Shown one piece after another: positions 20,731 through 32,463 of a stretch of DNA of 64,000 nucleotides (the first letter of the stretch is position 1; each line of letters opens with the position of its first letter). The notes below the pieces were generated by a model. The model was not told the origin of the DNA, made no database searches, and was given only the letters and a program-made list of their open reading frames with translations. Source of the stretch: Ailurus styani (lineage: Eukaryota > Chordata > Mammalia > Carnivora > Ailuridae); NCBI GenBank assembly GCA_002007465.1, contig LNAC01000689.1, positions 1,089,993 through 1,153,992 on the forward strand, given 5' to 3'. The position numbers were made by a program, and so were the translations under genes.

Positions 20731-22801
20731 GAAGGGTAAGAGTTTGACCTCTTCTTTGCTAATTCAGATGCTTTTTATTTCTTTGTTGTCTGATTGTTGA
20801 GGCTAGGACTTCTAGTACTATGTTGATCAGTAGTGGTAAGAGTGACTATCCCTACCATGTTACTGACCTTAGCGGAAAAGCTCTTATTTTTTCTCCATTG
20901 GGAATCATATTCACTGTGGGATTTTCATATATGACTTTTATGATATTGAGGTGTGTTCCCTCTATCCTTACACTGTGAAGAGTTTTAATCAAGAAAGGAT
21001 GCTGTATTTTGTCATATGCCTTTCCACATCTATTGAGAGGATTATATGGTTCTTGTCCTTTCTTTTATTAATGTAGGGTATCACATTGATTGACTTGCCG
21101 TTGTTGAACCACACTTACAGACCAGGAATGGTCATGGTGAATAATCCTTTTAATATACTGTTGGATCCTATTGGATAGCATCTTGGTGAAAATTTTTATA
21201 TTCATATGCATCAGGATGTTCATCAGGGATATTGGCCTGTAATTCTCCTTTTTGGTGGGGTCTTTGGTTTTGGGATCAAGGTAATGCTGGCCTCATAGAA
21301 AGAATTTGGAAGTTTTCCTTCCGTTTGGATTTTTTGAAACAGCTTCAAGAGAAATAGATATTAATTCTTCCTGAAATGTTTGGTAGAATTCCCCTGGGAA
21401 GCCATCTGCCCCTGGGCTCCTGTTTGTTAGGAAATTTTTGATTAGTACTTCAATTCCCTTGGTGGTTATGGGTCTGTTCAGGTTTTCTATTTCTTCCTGG
21501 ATCAGTTTTGGTAGTTTATATGTCTCTAGAAATGCATCCATTTCTTCCAGATTGTCTAATTTGCTGGCATAGAGTTGCTCATAATATGTTCTTATAATTA
21601 TTTGTATTTCCTTGGCATTCATTGTGCTCTCTTCTCTTTCATTCATGATTTTACTTATTTGGGTCCTTTCTATTTTCTTTTTGATAAATCGGGCCAGGGG
21701 TTTATCAATCTTATTAATTCTTTCACAGAACCAGGTCCTGGTTTCCTTGATGTGTTCTACTGTTCTTTTGGTTTCTAGTTCATGGGTTTCTGCTCTAACC
21801 TTTAGTAATTCTCTTCTCCTGCTGGGTTTAGACTTTATTTGCTGTTCTTTCTCTAGCTCCTTTAGGTGTAAGGTTAGTTTGTGTATTTGAGAACTTCCTT
21901 GTTTCTTGAGAAAGACTTGTAGTGCTATATACTTCTCTGTTAGTACTGCCTTTGCTGCATCCCAAAGGTTTGGAACAGTTGTGTTTTCATTTTCATTTGT
22001 TTCCATGAATTTTTAAAATTCTTCTTCATTTCTGGTTGATCCATTCATTCATTAGTAGGATGCTCTTTAGCCTCCATGTATTTCCAAATTTCCTCTTGTG
22101 ATTGCATCCCAGTTTCAAAGCATTATGGTCTGAAAACATGCAGGGAATGAGCCCAATCTTTTGGTACCACTTGAGACCTGATTTGTGACCCAGTATATGA
22201 TCTGTTCTGGATAACATTCCATGCGCATTTGAGAAAAATGTGTATTCTGTTGCTTTAAGGTGGAATACCCTCAATATACCTGTGAAGTCCATCTGGTCCA
22301 GTGTGTCATCCAAAGCCCTTGTTTCCTTGTTGCTTTTTAGATAATCTGTTCCTTACTGTGAGTGGGGGTGTTAGTGTCGCCTATTATTATTGTATTATTA
22401 TTGATGTGTTTCTTTAATTTTGTTATTAATTGGCTTATATAATTGGCTGCTCCCATGTTAGGGGCATAAATATTTACAAGTGTGAGATCTTGTTAGAAAG
22501 ACCCTTTGATTATGATAGAGTGTCCTTCCTCATCTCTTATTACAGTCTTTGGTTTTAAATCTAATTTGTCTGATATAAGCATTGCCACCCCAGCTTTTTT
22601 TAATTTTTATATCATTAGTATGATAAATAGTTTTCCATCCTCTCAGTTTCAATCTGGACGTGACTTTGGGTTTAAATGAGTCTCTTGCAGATAGCTTATG
22701 GCTAGGTCTTACTTTTTTATCCACTCTGATACCCTGTGTCTTTTGATTGGGGCAGTTAACCCATTTATATTCAGAGTAACTATTGGAAGATATGAATTTA
22801 A

Positions 22802-22962
22802 CAGGCCCATACCCCTGAAACAAATAATATGTTATATGTTAATTAAATAAAAGAGTAAAAAACAAAAACAAACACAACCCCCCCACAAAAAACAACCCCC
22901 CCAAAACAAAAAACTAACCAAAAATAAAGTGGGTTTCCTGCAGGTGGAGAAAAAAAAAAGAA
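22802..22962 (+). mobile_element. hyper-truncated LINE-1 nested in LINE-1
   Basis: Only the last ~50 bases of a forward L1 ('acccctgaaacaaataatat', 'gttaattaaa') plus an A/C-rich tail of about 100 bases. The target duplication is aagatatgaattta / aagatgtgaattta. The host L1 ORF2 resumes after it. Confidence 0.8.
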
Positions 22963-24164
22963 AGATGTGAATTTAGTGCCACTGTATTATTTGTAAAGTC
23001 ACTGTTTCTGTATATTGTCTCTGTTCCTTTATGGTCTATGTTACTTTTGGGCTCTCTCTTCACTTAAAGGATCTCCTTTAATATTTCTTGTAGGACTGGT
23101 TTGGTGACACAAATTCTTTTAGTCTCTGTTTGTTCTGGAAGTTTTTATCTGTCCTATTTTGAATGACATTCTTGCTGGATATTCTTGGCTGCATATTTTT
23201 CTCATTTAGCACCATGAATATATCATGCCAGTTCTTTCTGGCCTGCCAGGTCACTGTGGATAGGTCTGCTGCCAGACCTAATATTTATTAGACCTGCTGC
23301 CATGTCTAATATTTCTACCCTTGTGTATTATGGACCTTCTGTCCTGAGCTGCTTTCAGGATTTTCTCTTTGTCTGAGATTTGCAAATTTCACTATTATAT
23401 GTTGAGGTGTTGAGCTATTTTTATTGATTGTGAGGGGGGTTCTCTGTGTCTCCTGGACTTGAATGCCTATTTCCTTCTCCAAATTAGGGAAGTTCTCTGC
23501 TATAATTTGCTCCAGTATATCTTCTGCCCCCCACCTTTTACCTCTTCTTCTGGGTTCCCAATTATTCTATTGTTGTTTCAGTTTATCACTTATCTCTCGA
23601 ATTCTCTCTTCCTGGTCCGGTAGCTGTTTATCTCTCTTTTCCTCAGCTTCTTTATTCTCCATCATTCTGTCTTCTACATTACTAACTCTCTCTTCTGCCT
23701 CATTTATGCTAGCAATTAAGAGCCTCCCTTTTTGATTGCATCTCATTATAGACTTTTTGATTTTGACTTGATTAGATTTTAGTTCTTTTATTTCTCCAGA
23801 AAGGGATTCTCTAGTATCGTCTATGCTTTTTTTAAGCCTAGCTATTATCTTTATAATCATTATTCTGAACTATCATTCTGACATCTTACTTATCTCCATA
23901 CTGGTTAGGTCCCTGGCAGTCAGTAATGCCTCTTGTTCTTTTCTTTTTTTTTTTTTGAGGTGAGTTTTTCCATCTTGTCATTCTTGCAGAAAGTGGTCTC
24001 TTTTCTATTTGTAGAGTTGAAGCTATTCTTTTCTTAGATTTCTGTTTAAGTTCACAGGAGTTCAGAATTATTTGATAGCTATCTAGTTGAGTTCCTGGGA
24101 CCAGACAAAACTAAGGTCTCTTATTCTTCCACCATCTTGGACTATTCCCTCACCCCATTGTTTT

Positions 24165-25130
24165 TGATGAGAAGTCTGCTGACAGTATTAGCTCTGTCTC
24201 TTTGTTGGCATTATCTATGTATTATGTATGTTCTTCATCCTTTTCCCAGTTGCTTTCAAATTTTTCTTTTTAATATTGGTTTTGGCAGGTTTTTTTTTTA
24301 ATTATGGTTTTTTGTGTATTTGTCATTCTTTTATTTTATTTTTTATTTTTTTTAAGATTTTATTTATTTATTTGACAGAGAGTGAGAGATTACAAGTAGG
24401 CAGAGAGGCAGGCAGAGAGAGTGGAGGAAGCAGGCTCCCCACTGAGCAGGGAGCCCGATGTGGGTCTTGATCCCAGGACCCTGAGATCATGACCTGAGCT
24501 GAAGGCAGAGGCTTTAACCCACTGAGCCACCCAGGCGCCCTGTCATTCTTGCTATTAGCTGAGCTTCTTGGTTCTGTGGCTTCATATCTTTAATAACATT
24601 TGGAAGATTGCTATCTATAACTTTTCAAATTGGTCTGCCTTGTACTTTCTCTTTCCTATTGTTTGATCACATGATACTACTCTACAGGTCATTGAGTCTT
24701 TTATTTTTTATTCTTATTTGTAAAATATTTATTTATAATAATTTTATTAACCTATCTTTGTCCGCTTATTTCTTCTTATACAATTCTCATTCTGTTATTA
24801 TTTTTCTCCAATTTTTATGAATATTATAATTTCAGTTCTAGGATTCACATTTGGCATTTTCTTGGAAGATTAGAAATACCTCTATTCTGAAACTTGACAA
24901 CTCTTAACCAATTATTTATAACTTTTCCTGTAGATTCTTTAACTTATATTTAATAATCATTGAAAAGTTAGGTTTATCTTATCTTTTTTGGGTACTATTT
25001 TTCTTTAGGTATACTTCTTTTGATAGCTCTTTTCCTCTGACTATGGCTCATATTTTCTGTTTCTTTGCATGTCCAGTAAGTTTTGTTCCACACTGAACAT
25101 CACCAACAGCACATTGTAGAGATTTATAGA
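24165..25130 (-). mobile_element. old LINE-1 fragment
   Basis: Reversed L1M-type sequence ('gatgagaagtctgctgacag', 'catttggaagattgctatct'), heavily mutated and interrupted by a SINE at 24339. No open ORF. Confidence 0.55.
24339..24540 (-). mobile_element. CAN-SINE
   Basis: Reverse SINE with target duplication tgtcattctt on both sides (24319 and 24541). Confidence 0.95.
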
Positions 25131-26800
25131 TTCTGGCATTTGGCTCTGAATAATATGGATTTTTCTTCTAATAAAAGTCCTGTTGTAAATATTTTCATTT
25201 TTTGTATATTATAATGGTTTGATATCTTATAAAACCTTATGGCTGTGGCAATATGACTAAATCTTAGAGATAGCAGAGAGCCCAGCCAGAAGCCTGTCTT
25301 TGATCAGCAAACTAACCAGCCAGAGCCAACTCTTCTATCTGGCCCCTAAACCTTCCTTCTCCTCATTCCCCTCTTCTGCCTCTGTCTCTAGGACTTGTGA
25401 GTATAATAAACTTTATTTTTTCCTAAACCTATCCTTTGTGTCCTCTTATGACCATATTTTGCTGGGTATCTCATAAAAGAATATGAAACAGAAGTTACGT
25501 TCCTGGTAGAATACTATAATCCTGTGAGGTCTTTGTTTTAAGTTTTTTTTGTTTTGTTTTGTTTTTTAAGGTTGGCCTATTTCAGTGTTGCATTAATACA
25601 AGGATATAGCCCTTATTCAACACTTGGGACATAGTATTTACTCCTAAGACATATCTTTCTGGGTGGTAAAATGTGAGGAATTTAATAAACTATACTGTCC
25701 TTAAACTCCAAACTCGTTCTCTTCCACACTAGGTACTACTTGAATTTTTCAAAGTTTTCATCCTTGCAGCAATTTCTTCCCACCGGGCTTCTTGGAGTTT
25801 TGCCCCATGAAGTCTCATGTAGATTAGGAAGTAATTTAAGGGGACATATGGAGATTATTGGGGATTTCCCCTATGGGACTCCATACATGTCTCTTCTCAC
25901 CTGGCAGAGGTTCTCCCAGCCCCATAATCAAATCTCTAAATTGTCCCACAAGTGAGACTCCTGCTTTCTGCCTGAGCTCTACCATTCAGCACCAAATGGA
26001 GGTGGGTGTGTTCTGAATTCATAAAATGGATAAACATGGAACTCACAGTTTAATTCCATTCTTTCAAAGATTAGACACTATCCATTTCTGCTTGTATTTA
26101 CTCACTCAAGCAGTTCATTTTTATAATTTATGTTAAGTTTATATCTGTTACTTTAATATAAACTCTTTTGCTATTCTGGAAGTATTATTATAGTACTAAA
26201 TTATTTAATAGTTTATTTTTTAATTTATTTTTTATTACTTTTTATTTAATAGTTTAAAACTAAGTAGTTATAGTAAGGAAATAAATAAATTTCAATGCAT
26301 TAACTCTATGACATTGATGACTGATTTATTTTCTCCTCCTCTAAATAATATTATATTTTCCATATTCATTATCTGCTTGAAAACAATTCTTTTATATTAA
26401 GTAATTATATTTTAGAAGATGACAAATATATTTGGCTACATATGTGTAAATATGCATGTATATCTAAAAAAAAGAATTAACGCAATTAACGAATCATTGA
26501 AAGTTCAGCTGTGAGGACATTTGAGCTATATTCCTACATGAAAAGGGAAATCATTGCATGCATCTGAATATATTGTACCCTAAATAAAAGGTGACTTAAA
26601 GGACATTAGTTAAAAAATGTTTGAGTGCCAAGAATATGCTGAAACTCTTACACTTAATAGTATAACCTAATGTGAGTTTAAAAGTAAAGCAATGTTTCCA
26701 TAAGTGTAAGAAAATGGATAATGGAATGGGGTCCAAATATACACATTGGTTTTCATAGACCCCTAAGTAATGAAGTAAGGAAGGTAAGTAAAGGACAAGA
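25131..26800. other. intergenic, no gene seen
   Basis: AT-rich. The part 25190-25440 ends in 'aataaactttattttttcc' and looks like the 3' part of an unassigned LTR. The rest holds simple A/T runs (26210-26300). No SCR-type exon on either strand. Confidence 0.4.
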
Positions 26801-26819
26801 GGAAAATATAATGACAGGG

Positions 26820-27189
26820 ACTCAGTTATTTGCATATGATTCACCTGGTTGAGAAAGAGCCATATTGATTTTCAGTGGGTGTTTAACTTAAAGTTTAGTG
26901 TTTTACATTACTTTTGGAGCCAGCCTATTATTGTTCCTAAAGAAAGTTGTACAGTACGTATCAGAAAATGAGTTCAAGAAATCATTGTGAAACAACTAAT
27001 CAAATAGGACCCGAGGGATTTTGCAAACTTCTTTGAACTTTGATATTTACTGAGCAACCACAATTAACGAACTTCATGGTAGTGTGCTTAAAGTCAGGGT
27101 CACACTTGATAACTGCTAATGAACAAGATTTACAACCCCAAACAGCACAACTGGGATATTTGTATTTATATAGAATCGGAATAACTAAC
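26820..27189 (+). promoter_or_regulatory. candidate liver promoter of the CFHR gene
   Basis: The region just upstream of the signal-peptide ATG. Visible elements are an octamer ATTTGCAT at 26828-26835, a C/EBP-like ttttgcaaa at 27019-27027, CAAAGTTCA on the minus strand at 27034-27042 (HNF4-type half-site pair with the adjoining CAAAG), and ATTAAC at 27063-27068 (HNF1 half-site). Factor H family genes are made mainly in hepatocytes, so these are plausible, but the assignment is by motif only. Confidence 0.4.
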
Positions 27190-27247
27190 ATGCTGTTACT
27201 AATCAGTGTTATTCTCATCTTGTGGGTTTCCTGTGCTCATGGACAAG
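27190..27247 (+). CDS. CFHR: CFHR exon 1: signal peptide
   Basis: ATG at 27190 opens M-L-L-L-I-S-V-I-L-I-L-W-V-S-C-A-H-G-Q, then a split Gly codon and donor g|gtaagt (27247/27248). It is a 19-residue secretion signal with a hydrophobic core and small residues before the cut. It is very like the human CFHR3/CFHR4 leader as I know it, and unlike the other human CFHR leaders in its first residues. The frame is also open upstream to 27040, but the leader start is fixed by homology. It joins in phase 1 to 30312. Products of this family are secreted plasma proteins that compete with or modulate factor H on C3b-coated surfaces. Confidence 0.9.
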
Positions 27248-27284
27248 GTAAGTTGAAAACAAATCTGAACACCTAGCTTCTCTC

Positions 27285-27481
27285 TTTTTTATTTTAAAGA
27301 TTTTTATTTATTTATTTGACAGATACAGAGAGTGCAAGTAGACAGAACAGCAGGCAGAAGGAGAGGGAGAAGCAGGGTTTCTGACAAGCAGGGAGCCCGA
27401 TGTGGGGCCTGATCTCAGGACCCTGGGATCATGACCTGAGCTGAAGGCAGCTGCCTAACCCACTGAGCCACCCAGGGACCC
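27285..27481 (-). mobile_element. CAN-SINE in CFHR intron 1
   Basis: Reverse SINE flanked by ctgaacacctagcttctct / ctgaacacttaccttctct target duplications. Confidence 0.95.
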
Positions 27482-28035
27482 CTGAACACTTACCTTCTCT
27501 CTTAAACATAACTTCATATCGTATCTACTTTCATGTGTCTGTATTTTTTAAAGAATTTACTAGTAAAAATAATCTGTATTGTGATACCATAATGGACTAT
27601 AACTTTATAGGAAAATTATCTGGTGTTTATCTAATAGGAAAATAAAATGGATTCTGTTTTCTATTTCCTAAATGTGATAGGAAAAGGATACTCAGTGCTG
27701 ATTATGGAGATGTGTGGGTATGCTCATACAACTTTAGGAAATACGTCACAAGAAAAGTGATACTCTGACCCCAACATATATGGAGGTTTCTTATTTTTAA
27801 CACAAGAAATGGATATCTACATAATCTTGTATATGGTGATGGTTTTACAAATTTGTACATCAAAACTTCTTAAGTTTATGAGAAGTACATTTTTTGTCAT
27901 ATTTTTTAACTATTGAGAGTCCCTTAAAAATCTGAATTAATCAGTAATGATCAACACTTAATAGTAATTTCTATTCAGGCAAGAGGATGCTTTTTGGTTG
28001 AGATAAAGTCATTTTAAAATATTTTGGATTTGTGG
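27482..28035 (+). other. CFHR intron 1, no feature
   Basis: AT-rich intron sequence between two SINEs; no exon or repeat recognised. Confidence 0.5.
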
Positions 28036-28225
28036 GGACACCTAGATGGTTCAGTTGGTTAAGCAACTGCCTTCGGCTCAGTCATGATCCCAGGGTCCTG
28101 GGATTGAGCCCCACATTGGACTCCTTGCTGAGCTTTGGAGTCTGCTTCTCCCCGTCCCCCTGCTTATACTCTCTCTCTCACTCACTCTGTCTCTTTCAAA
28201 TAAATAAATAAAATCTTAAAAAAAA
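28036..28225 (+). mobile_element. CAN-SINE in CFHR intron 1
   Basis: Forward SINE with atattttggatttg target duplications (28019 and 28225). Confidence 0.95.
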
Positions 28226-28527
28226 TATTTTGGATTTGAACAAGGGTAAAGTCTGTGTTGTTATTCACAATATGTGGTATATAATTTTTTAAGTATACAT
28301 TTATATATATATCACTTAACTAAAACTACTTAAAACATAAAAATATCTATCTTTATAGTACAGAATATGTATTTGTCCTAAGCTAGTAGTTTAGTTAAAT
28401 AAAGTAATTGATGTCTTATTTGGTGAAAACTGCTTTCCCAATTCACTCACACAAAGAAACTTATTAAGTCAGACATTTCAAATATGCAGTTTACTGTATT
28501 TCAATTATACCTTAATAAAGTTATGAG

Positions 28528-28722
28528 GGGCACCTGGATGGCTAAGTTGGTTGAACCTCTGACTCTTTGTTTTAGCTCAGGTCATGATCTCGGGGTGATG
28601 GGATCAAGCACCATGTCTGGCTCTGGGCTCAGTGAGAAGTCTACTTCTCTCCCTCTCCCCCATTCCTGCCCTCTACTTCAACCCTCTTAAATTAAAAAAA
28701 TAAATAAAAATAAATCTTTAAC
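28528..28722 (+). mobile_element. CAN-SINE in CFHR intron 1
   Basis: Forward SINE: 'ggggcacctggatggctaag' head and A-rich 'aaataaaaataaatcttt' tail. Confidence 0.9.
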
Positions 28723-29526
28723 AGAACTAAAGCTGTTACAAACAAGTGTGATCATTTAATATTTCAACAAAATTAGCATCAAAACAATAAATTTTAATTT
28801 ATATTTCTGAGTCTACTGGTAAATATTGAGTAAATAATTTTCAGAGTATTAACTCTAGCATGTTGCTCACTGATTTGTTTTCACCTTTTGAGTAATATAT
28901 TTTCTAGATTATATCTCTGAATTCAGTCCTTGTATATTAAAAATTATATCTCATGACATAGCAAATATAATTCGTAGATTTCTAAACTTTAGAGAGCAAT
29001 TTTTGTCCTAGTTCTAATAGCTTTTTCATGTGTAAAATCTTTAAGATTTTTATTTATACAATTACATTTTTCTCCTTCCTTAATGTCTTTATAAATTCTT
29101 CATTATGATATCCTTTTAAAGTCTCTTTCTTTTAAAATAAAAAACTCTCATTTCCAAATTATTATAAATGAAATCTTTTATGTGCTTTAGGATACTTCAT
29201 TGTGCCATTTTTGAATAGAATATAAATCACAATGCTTTACTCCTGAATTTACTAAAATTAATTCCGGTAATTTGCCATACACAGAATTTTATATGCTCTT
29301 TAAGACCATATCCGGACAGTCGCCTTTACTAGCAACAAGAACAATAACACAACAAAACACCCCATCGAGTTTGAAACTGTCCTCCCTCAGTGACTTATTT
29401 CTGAAAGCAGCCTTTGAGATGAAGGCCTTGTAAGTTTGCTTTGCACCAATGTTTCTCAAAGGAGAAATGAACTCGCTTGGTGGAAGCGCACTGTTTTGTA
29501 TACAGAAAACATTTTTGCATGTTTAC
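28723..29526 (+). other. CFHR intron 1, no feature
   Basis: AT-rich, no exon or recognised repeat. Confidence 0.45.
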
Positions 29527-29885
29527 TGGCATGGGTTGAATTGTGTTCCTGCAAAATTCAAATGCTGAAATCCTAACTCCCAGGACCTAAGAGTGTGACT
29601 GTATACAGACATAGAGTCTTTAGAGAGGAAATTAATTTACAACAAGGGCATTAGGGTGCATCCTAGCCCAATAAAACTGGTGTCCCTCTAAGAGGAGGAA
29701 ATTAGGACGTAGACACATAAAGGGAAGAGGATGTGAAGACCCAGGGAGAAGAGGCCATCTACAAGCCAAGGAGAGATGCCACAGAAGAAACCATTCCTGC
29801 TGACAACTGATCTCTGGCTTCTAGCCTCTAGAATTACAAGAAAATTAATTCCTGATATTTAAGCCCCCATTATACAGTTACAGTT
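29527..29885 (+). mobile_element. MaLR (MLT1-like) LTR
   Basis: Forward LTR of the mammalian apparent LTR retrotransposon type: 'ggcatgggttgaattgtgtt', 'tggtgtccctctaagaggag', 'gacccagggagaagaggcca', and a degenerate poly(A) region 'aagaaaattaattcctgat'. Ancient and non-coding. Confidence 0.65.
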
Positions 29886-30311
29886 TCATATGTGTATATG
29901 TTCATATATCCTATGTGAGGTGTTGCCTAGAGTAGGAGAAGAGGGATGGAAAGGGCCACGATTTCTGAGGGGAGATCTGCAGAAGACATAGGAAGAAGAG
30001 ACACAGGAAGTGAACAGAAAACTATCAATAGTCTGATCATCCCAACCCAAGTGAAGTTCTTAGACCTGAGAAGCCTACTGGATAGAACCACTTCTATTCT
30101 TTCTTTGGTGTTTACATTTCAACATTGGAAATACTTCTGGAGAACTAAAACATCACAAATGCCTCAAATAGCTTTGTACTCTTAGTTATAGATTGTCCTA
30201 GTTCTTGAATCACAAATGTAAGTGGAACAATTAATTTAATAGAACGATAAATTCATCAATATGATTATTAAAATATAATTATTCATATATGATACTATTT
30301 TTTTTCTTAAG

Positions 30312-30506
30312 GAGGAACTTGTGATTTTCCAGAAATAAAACATGGAAAACTATATGATGAAAACAGATATAAACAAAGCTTCCCGGTTGTTATAGGAAAA
30401 TATTTCTATTATTCCTGTGATCACAGCTATGCGTCTCCTTCACAATCACTGTGGACTCAAATAATCTGCACAGAGGAAGGATGGTCGCCAACGCCAAAGT
30501 GTATCA
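30312..30506 (+). CDS. CFHR: CFHR exon 2: SCR1 (CFH SCR6-like, dimerisation-type)
   Basis: A complete 65-codon SCR domain, acceptor ttttttcttaag ending at 30311, donor a|gtgagt at 30506/30507, phase 1 at both ends. The four cysteines occur as [19 protein letters not shown] and P-K-C. Counted from the initiator Met, Cys23, Gly31, Tyr34 and Tyr39 fall exactly where human CFHR1/2/5 have them. Tyr34, Ser36 and Tyr39 are the residues reported to mediate CFHR dimerisation; position 36 here is Glu. There are no stops or frame breaks. This points to a CFHR1/2/5-type N-terminal domain behind a CFHR3/4-type leader. Confidence 0.92.
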
Positions 30507-30864
30507 GTGAGTAAATACTTGGTCACTATCTGGATGAATTATTCAGTGCATTCAGTGGGGGAGATGAGGATGAGAGGGCTGCCAGGGGAGATCACAGAGT
30601 TTAGACAATCATAGAGTTAGGGGCTGGAGGAGTCAGCAAGGCAGGATAGTCATTCCTCTTTTGTAAGAAGCTGTGGAAATCAAATCAGAAAAAAACAAGT
30701 ACAGACTTTTGTGGTATATCTAGATCTTTTCATTTTAAATATTAATGGTCAATTAATTAAATTAAATTAAATTTTAATTTTGCCCTTGATTTCTCTTTTG
30801 AAGCTTGCCAAATGTAATGCTCTTTCATTCCAAGATTTACATTCATCGTCTTTTGGGTTTTTAG
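30507..30864 (+). other. CFHR: CFHR intron 2
   Basis: 358-bp intron with GT-AG ends. It contains an AATTAAATTAAATTAAATT tract near 30750-30775. No repeat insertion. Confidence 0.8.
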
Positions 30865-31041
30865 GGCAGTGCTTTTTCCCTTGGGTGGAAAATGGTCATT
30901 CACCATCTTCAGGACAGACACACCAGGAAGGTGACAGGGTACAAATTGTCTGTGATCAGGGCTACAGCCTTCCATATAATCAGAACAGCATCCAATGTGC
31001 AGAACGTGGCTGGTCCGTTCCTCCTAAATGCAATCAGCTAA
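30865..31041 (+). CDS. CFHR: CFHR exon 3: SCR2 (CFH SCR7-like)
   Basis: A 59-codon SCR domain; acceptor gggtttttag ends at 30864, donor a|gtaagt at 31041/31042, phase 1. It reads [11 protein letters not shown], then [25 protein letters not shown]. All four cysteines and the Trp are present, and the C-(Y/F)-F-P-x-x-E-N-G start is typical of factor H SCR7 and of the second SCR of human CFHRs. SCR7 of factor H binds heparin and C-reactive protein; whether this copy does cannot be read from sequence. No disabling change. Confidence 0.92.
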   Translation, partial: GSAFSLGWKMVIHHLQDRHTRKVTGYKLSVIRATAFHIIRTASNVQNVAGPFLLNAIS

Positions 31042-31520
31042 GTAAGTAAAATATTGTCCTTTGGGATCCTGTTTTCTTTTTTATTTTACAAAGACATAGC
31101 AGCATGAAAGATATGCAGCATCGCTGTTGCGATTGTCCCCCCTTTTAGGTTTAGGCTTCCAATTGTATCTGAGTAGATATGAAAGTCTCTGGATAATCAC
31201 TAGAAAAACATTTTGTCTACTTACATGAGTTAAATATCAGTAATATTAGAAAACACTAGTCAAGAACACAATGAAAATCTTCAAAAGATCTTTGCATGTT
31301 TTAGTAACACAAATTTGATGTTTATGATGAAATTATGCAAAATCAGTTGACACAGCATGAGGATAAATTAAATTTTACATCATGTAATAGTTAAAATACC
31401 ACATGTGCAAGGTCTCGTTGCCAGGTATATAGATACTTGGCACTTATCTTTTTTGGTATGGGCTAAATTGATCTCATTTAAAGACTAGCACAAACGTACT
31501 GATAATTTCCACATTGTTAG

Positions 31521-31705
31521 AACTTTGTACTTCTGAAATTCAGGTTTCCATAGAACATGGAAAGCTCCTTCATAAAAAACCATGTCAAAAACAGGAATCT
31601 TTTGGAACTGAAGTTGAGTTGGAGTTTCTCATACTTTTAATGGAAGCAAAGCAGTTGCTTGATGTGAATAAGGGTCTCAGGAATAGTAAGATTCCTAAAG
31701 CATAG
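31521..31705 (+). pseudogene. SCR-like open segment after exon 3, probably a decayed exon
   Basis: An acceptor-like tattgttag ends at 31520 and opens, in phase with exon 3, K-L-C-T-S-E-I-Q-V-S-I-E-H-G-K-L. That has the C-x(n)-I-x-x-G beginning of an SCR. F-G-T-E-V-E-L-E-F then follows, where the second cysteine would be expected but is Leu. No further cysteine or Trp framework appears, and the frame stops with TAG at 31703-31705 with no donor site. I read it as a decayed third SCR. Alternatively it could serve as a rare terminal exon, giving a two-SCR protein with a 61-residue tail. Family position cannot be decided. Confidence 0.4.
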
Positions 31706-32047
31706 TCAAAGACTCCAAGGGAATTGTGCCTATTCTAGCCCTCCATATTTTCCCACTAATTATTAATTCATCAAATCAATATTTATTGTGAACTTGTATA
31801 TGCCAAGCAGGACTGTGAAATCAGTGCTCTAGAAGAGTTGGCATCTCTTTATTCATAGACTATAATGTTAAGCAGAAAACTGACAGTAAAAATAACAATA
31901 ATTTTACAAAGAAGAAAATAGAAAATTAAAGATGATGAATCATGTACATTATAAAAGATAATATTAATAAAGTGACTGGAGGAAGGGCATATTTCAAATG
32001 ACATAGTTTTTGAATCTTCTTCAACCTTAAGGATGGCATCTAGAGTG
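31706..32047 (+). other. intron, no feature
   Basis: AT-rich sequence, no exon or recognised repeat. Confidence 0.45.
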
Positions 32048-32239
32048 GGGCGCCTGGGTGGCTCAGTGGGTTAAAGCCTCTGCCTTCAGCTCAGGTCATG
32101 ATCTCAGGGGGATTGAGCCCCGCATTGGGCTTCCTGCTCAGCAGGGAGCCTGCTTTCTCCTCTCTCTCTCTGCCTCTCTGCCTACTTGTGATCTTTCTCT
32201 CTGTCAAATAAATAAATAAAAATCTTAAAAAAAAAAAGG
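32048..32239 (+). mobile_element. CAN-SINE
   Basis: Forward SINE with an intact 'ggggcgcctgggtggctcag' head and target duplications ggatggcatctagag / ggatggagtctagag. Confidence 0.95.
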
Positions 32240-32463
32240 ATGGAGTCTAGAGAGGAATTAGATCAATCCCCTGAAGGCATCAAAAGGTTTGGACTAATTG
32301 AAACAAAACAAGGAGTTCTATGTTGTTGGCTCATGATGAGGCAGAGTGTTGAATTAATTAATTTAGAAGTTATAGGCCACAACATATATTTTGGGTTTTA
32401 GTCTATGTGCAGTTAGAAACCTCTGGGAGATTTTCAGCAGGCAAATGATACAAAATGAGTTTA

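Larger units (their letters stand above)
18545..24160 (-). mobile_element. nearly full-length LINE-1
   Basis: Antisense carnivore L1, about 5.2 kb after subtracting two nested insertions. On the minus strand the order is 5' UTR (24160-23880), ORF1 with a coiled-coil segment rich in E/K/R (about 23860-23560), ORF2 endonuclease (22800-22000), RT (about 21500-20400) with F-A-D-D near 20505, C-terminal part, and 3' end at 18545. The longest open stretch is 237 codons (21293-22006); frameshifts and stops elsewhere make it inactive. I see no clear target-site duplication, and its 3' end coincides with the loss of ND2 homology. Confidence 0.88.

Noticed and set aside
21293..22006. 237-codon open frame on the minus strand
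   Set aside because: LINE-1 ORF2 sequence (contains S-P-G-A-D-G-F-P-G-E); part of an inactive element.
27040..27189. Upstream in-frame ATG at 27040 as an alternative CFHR start
   Set aside because: It would bury the leader behind 50 extra residues; the leader start at 27190 matches the family.
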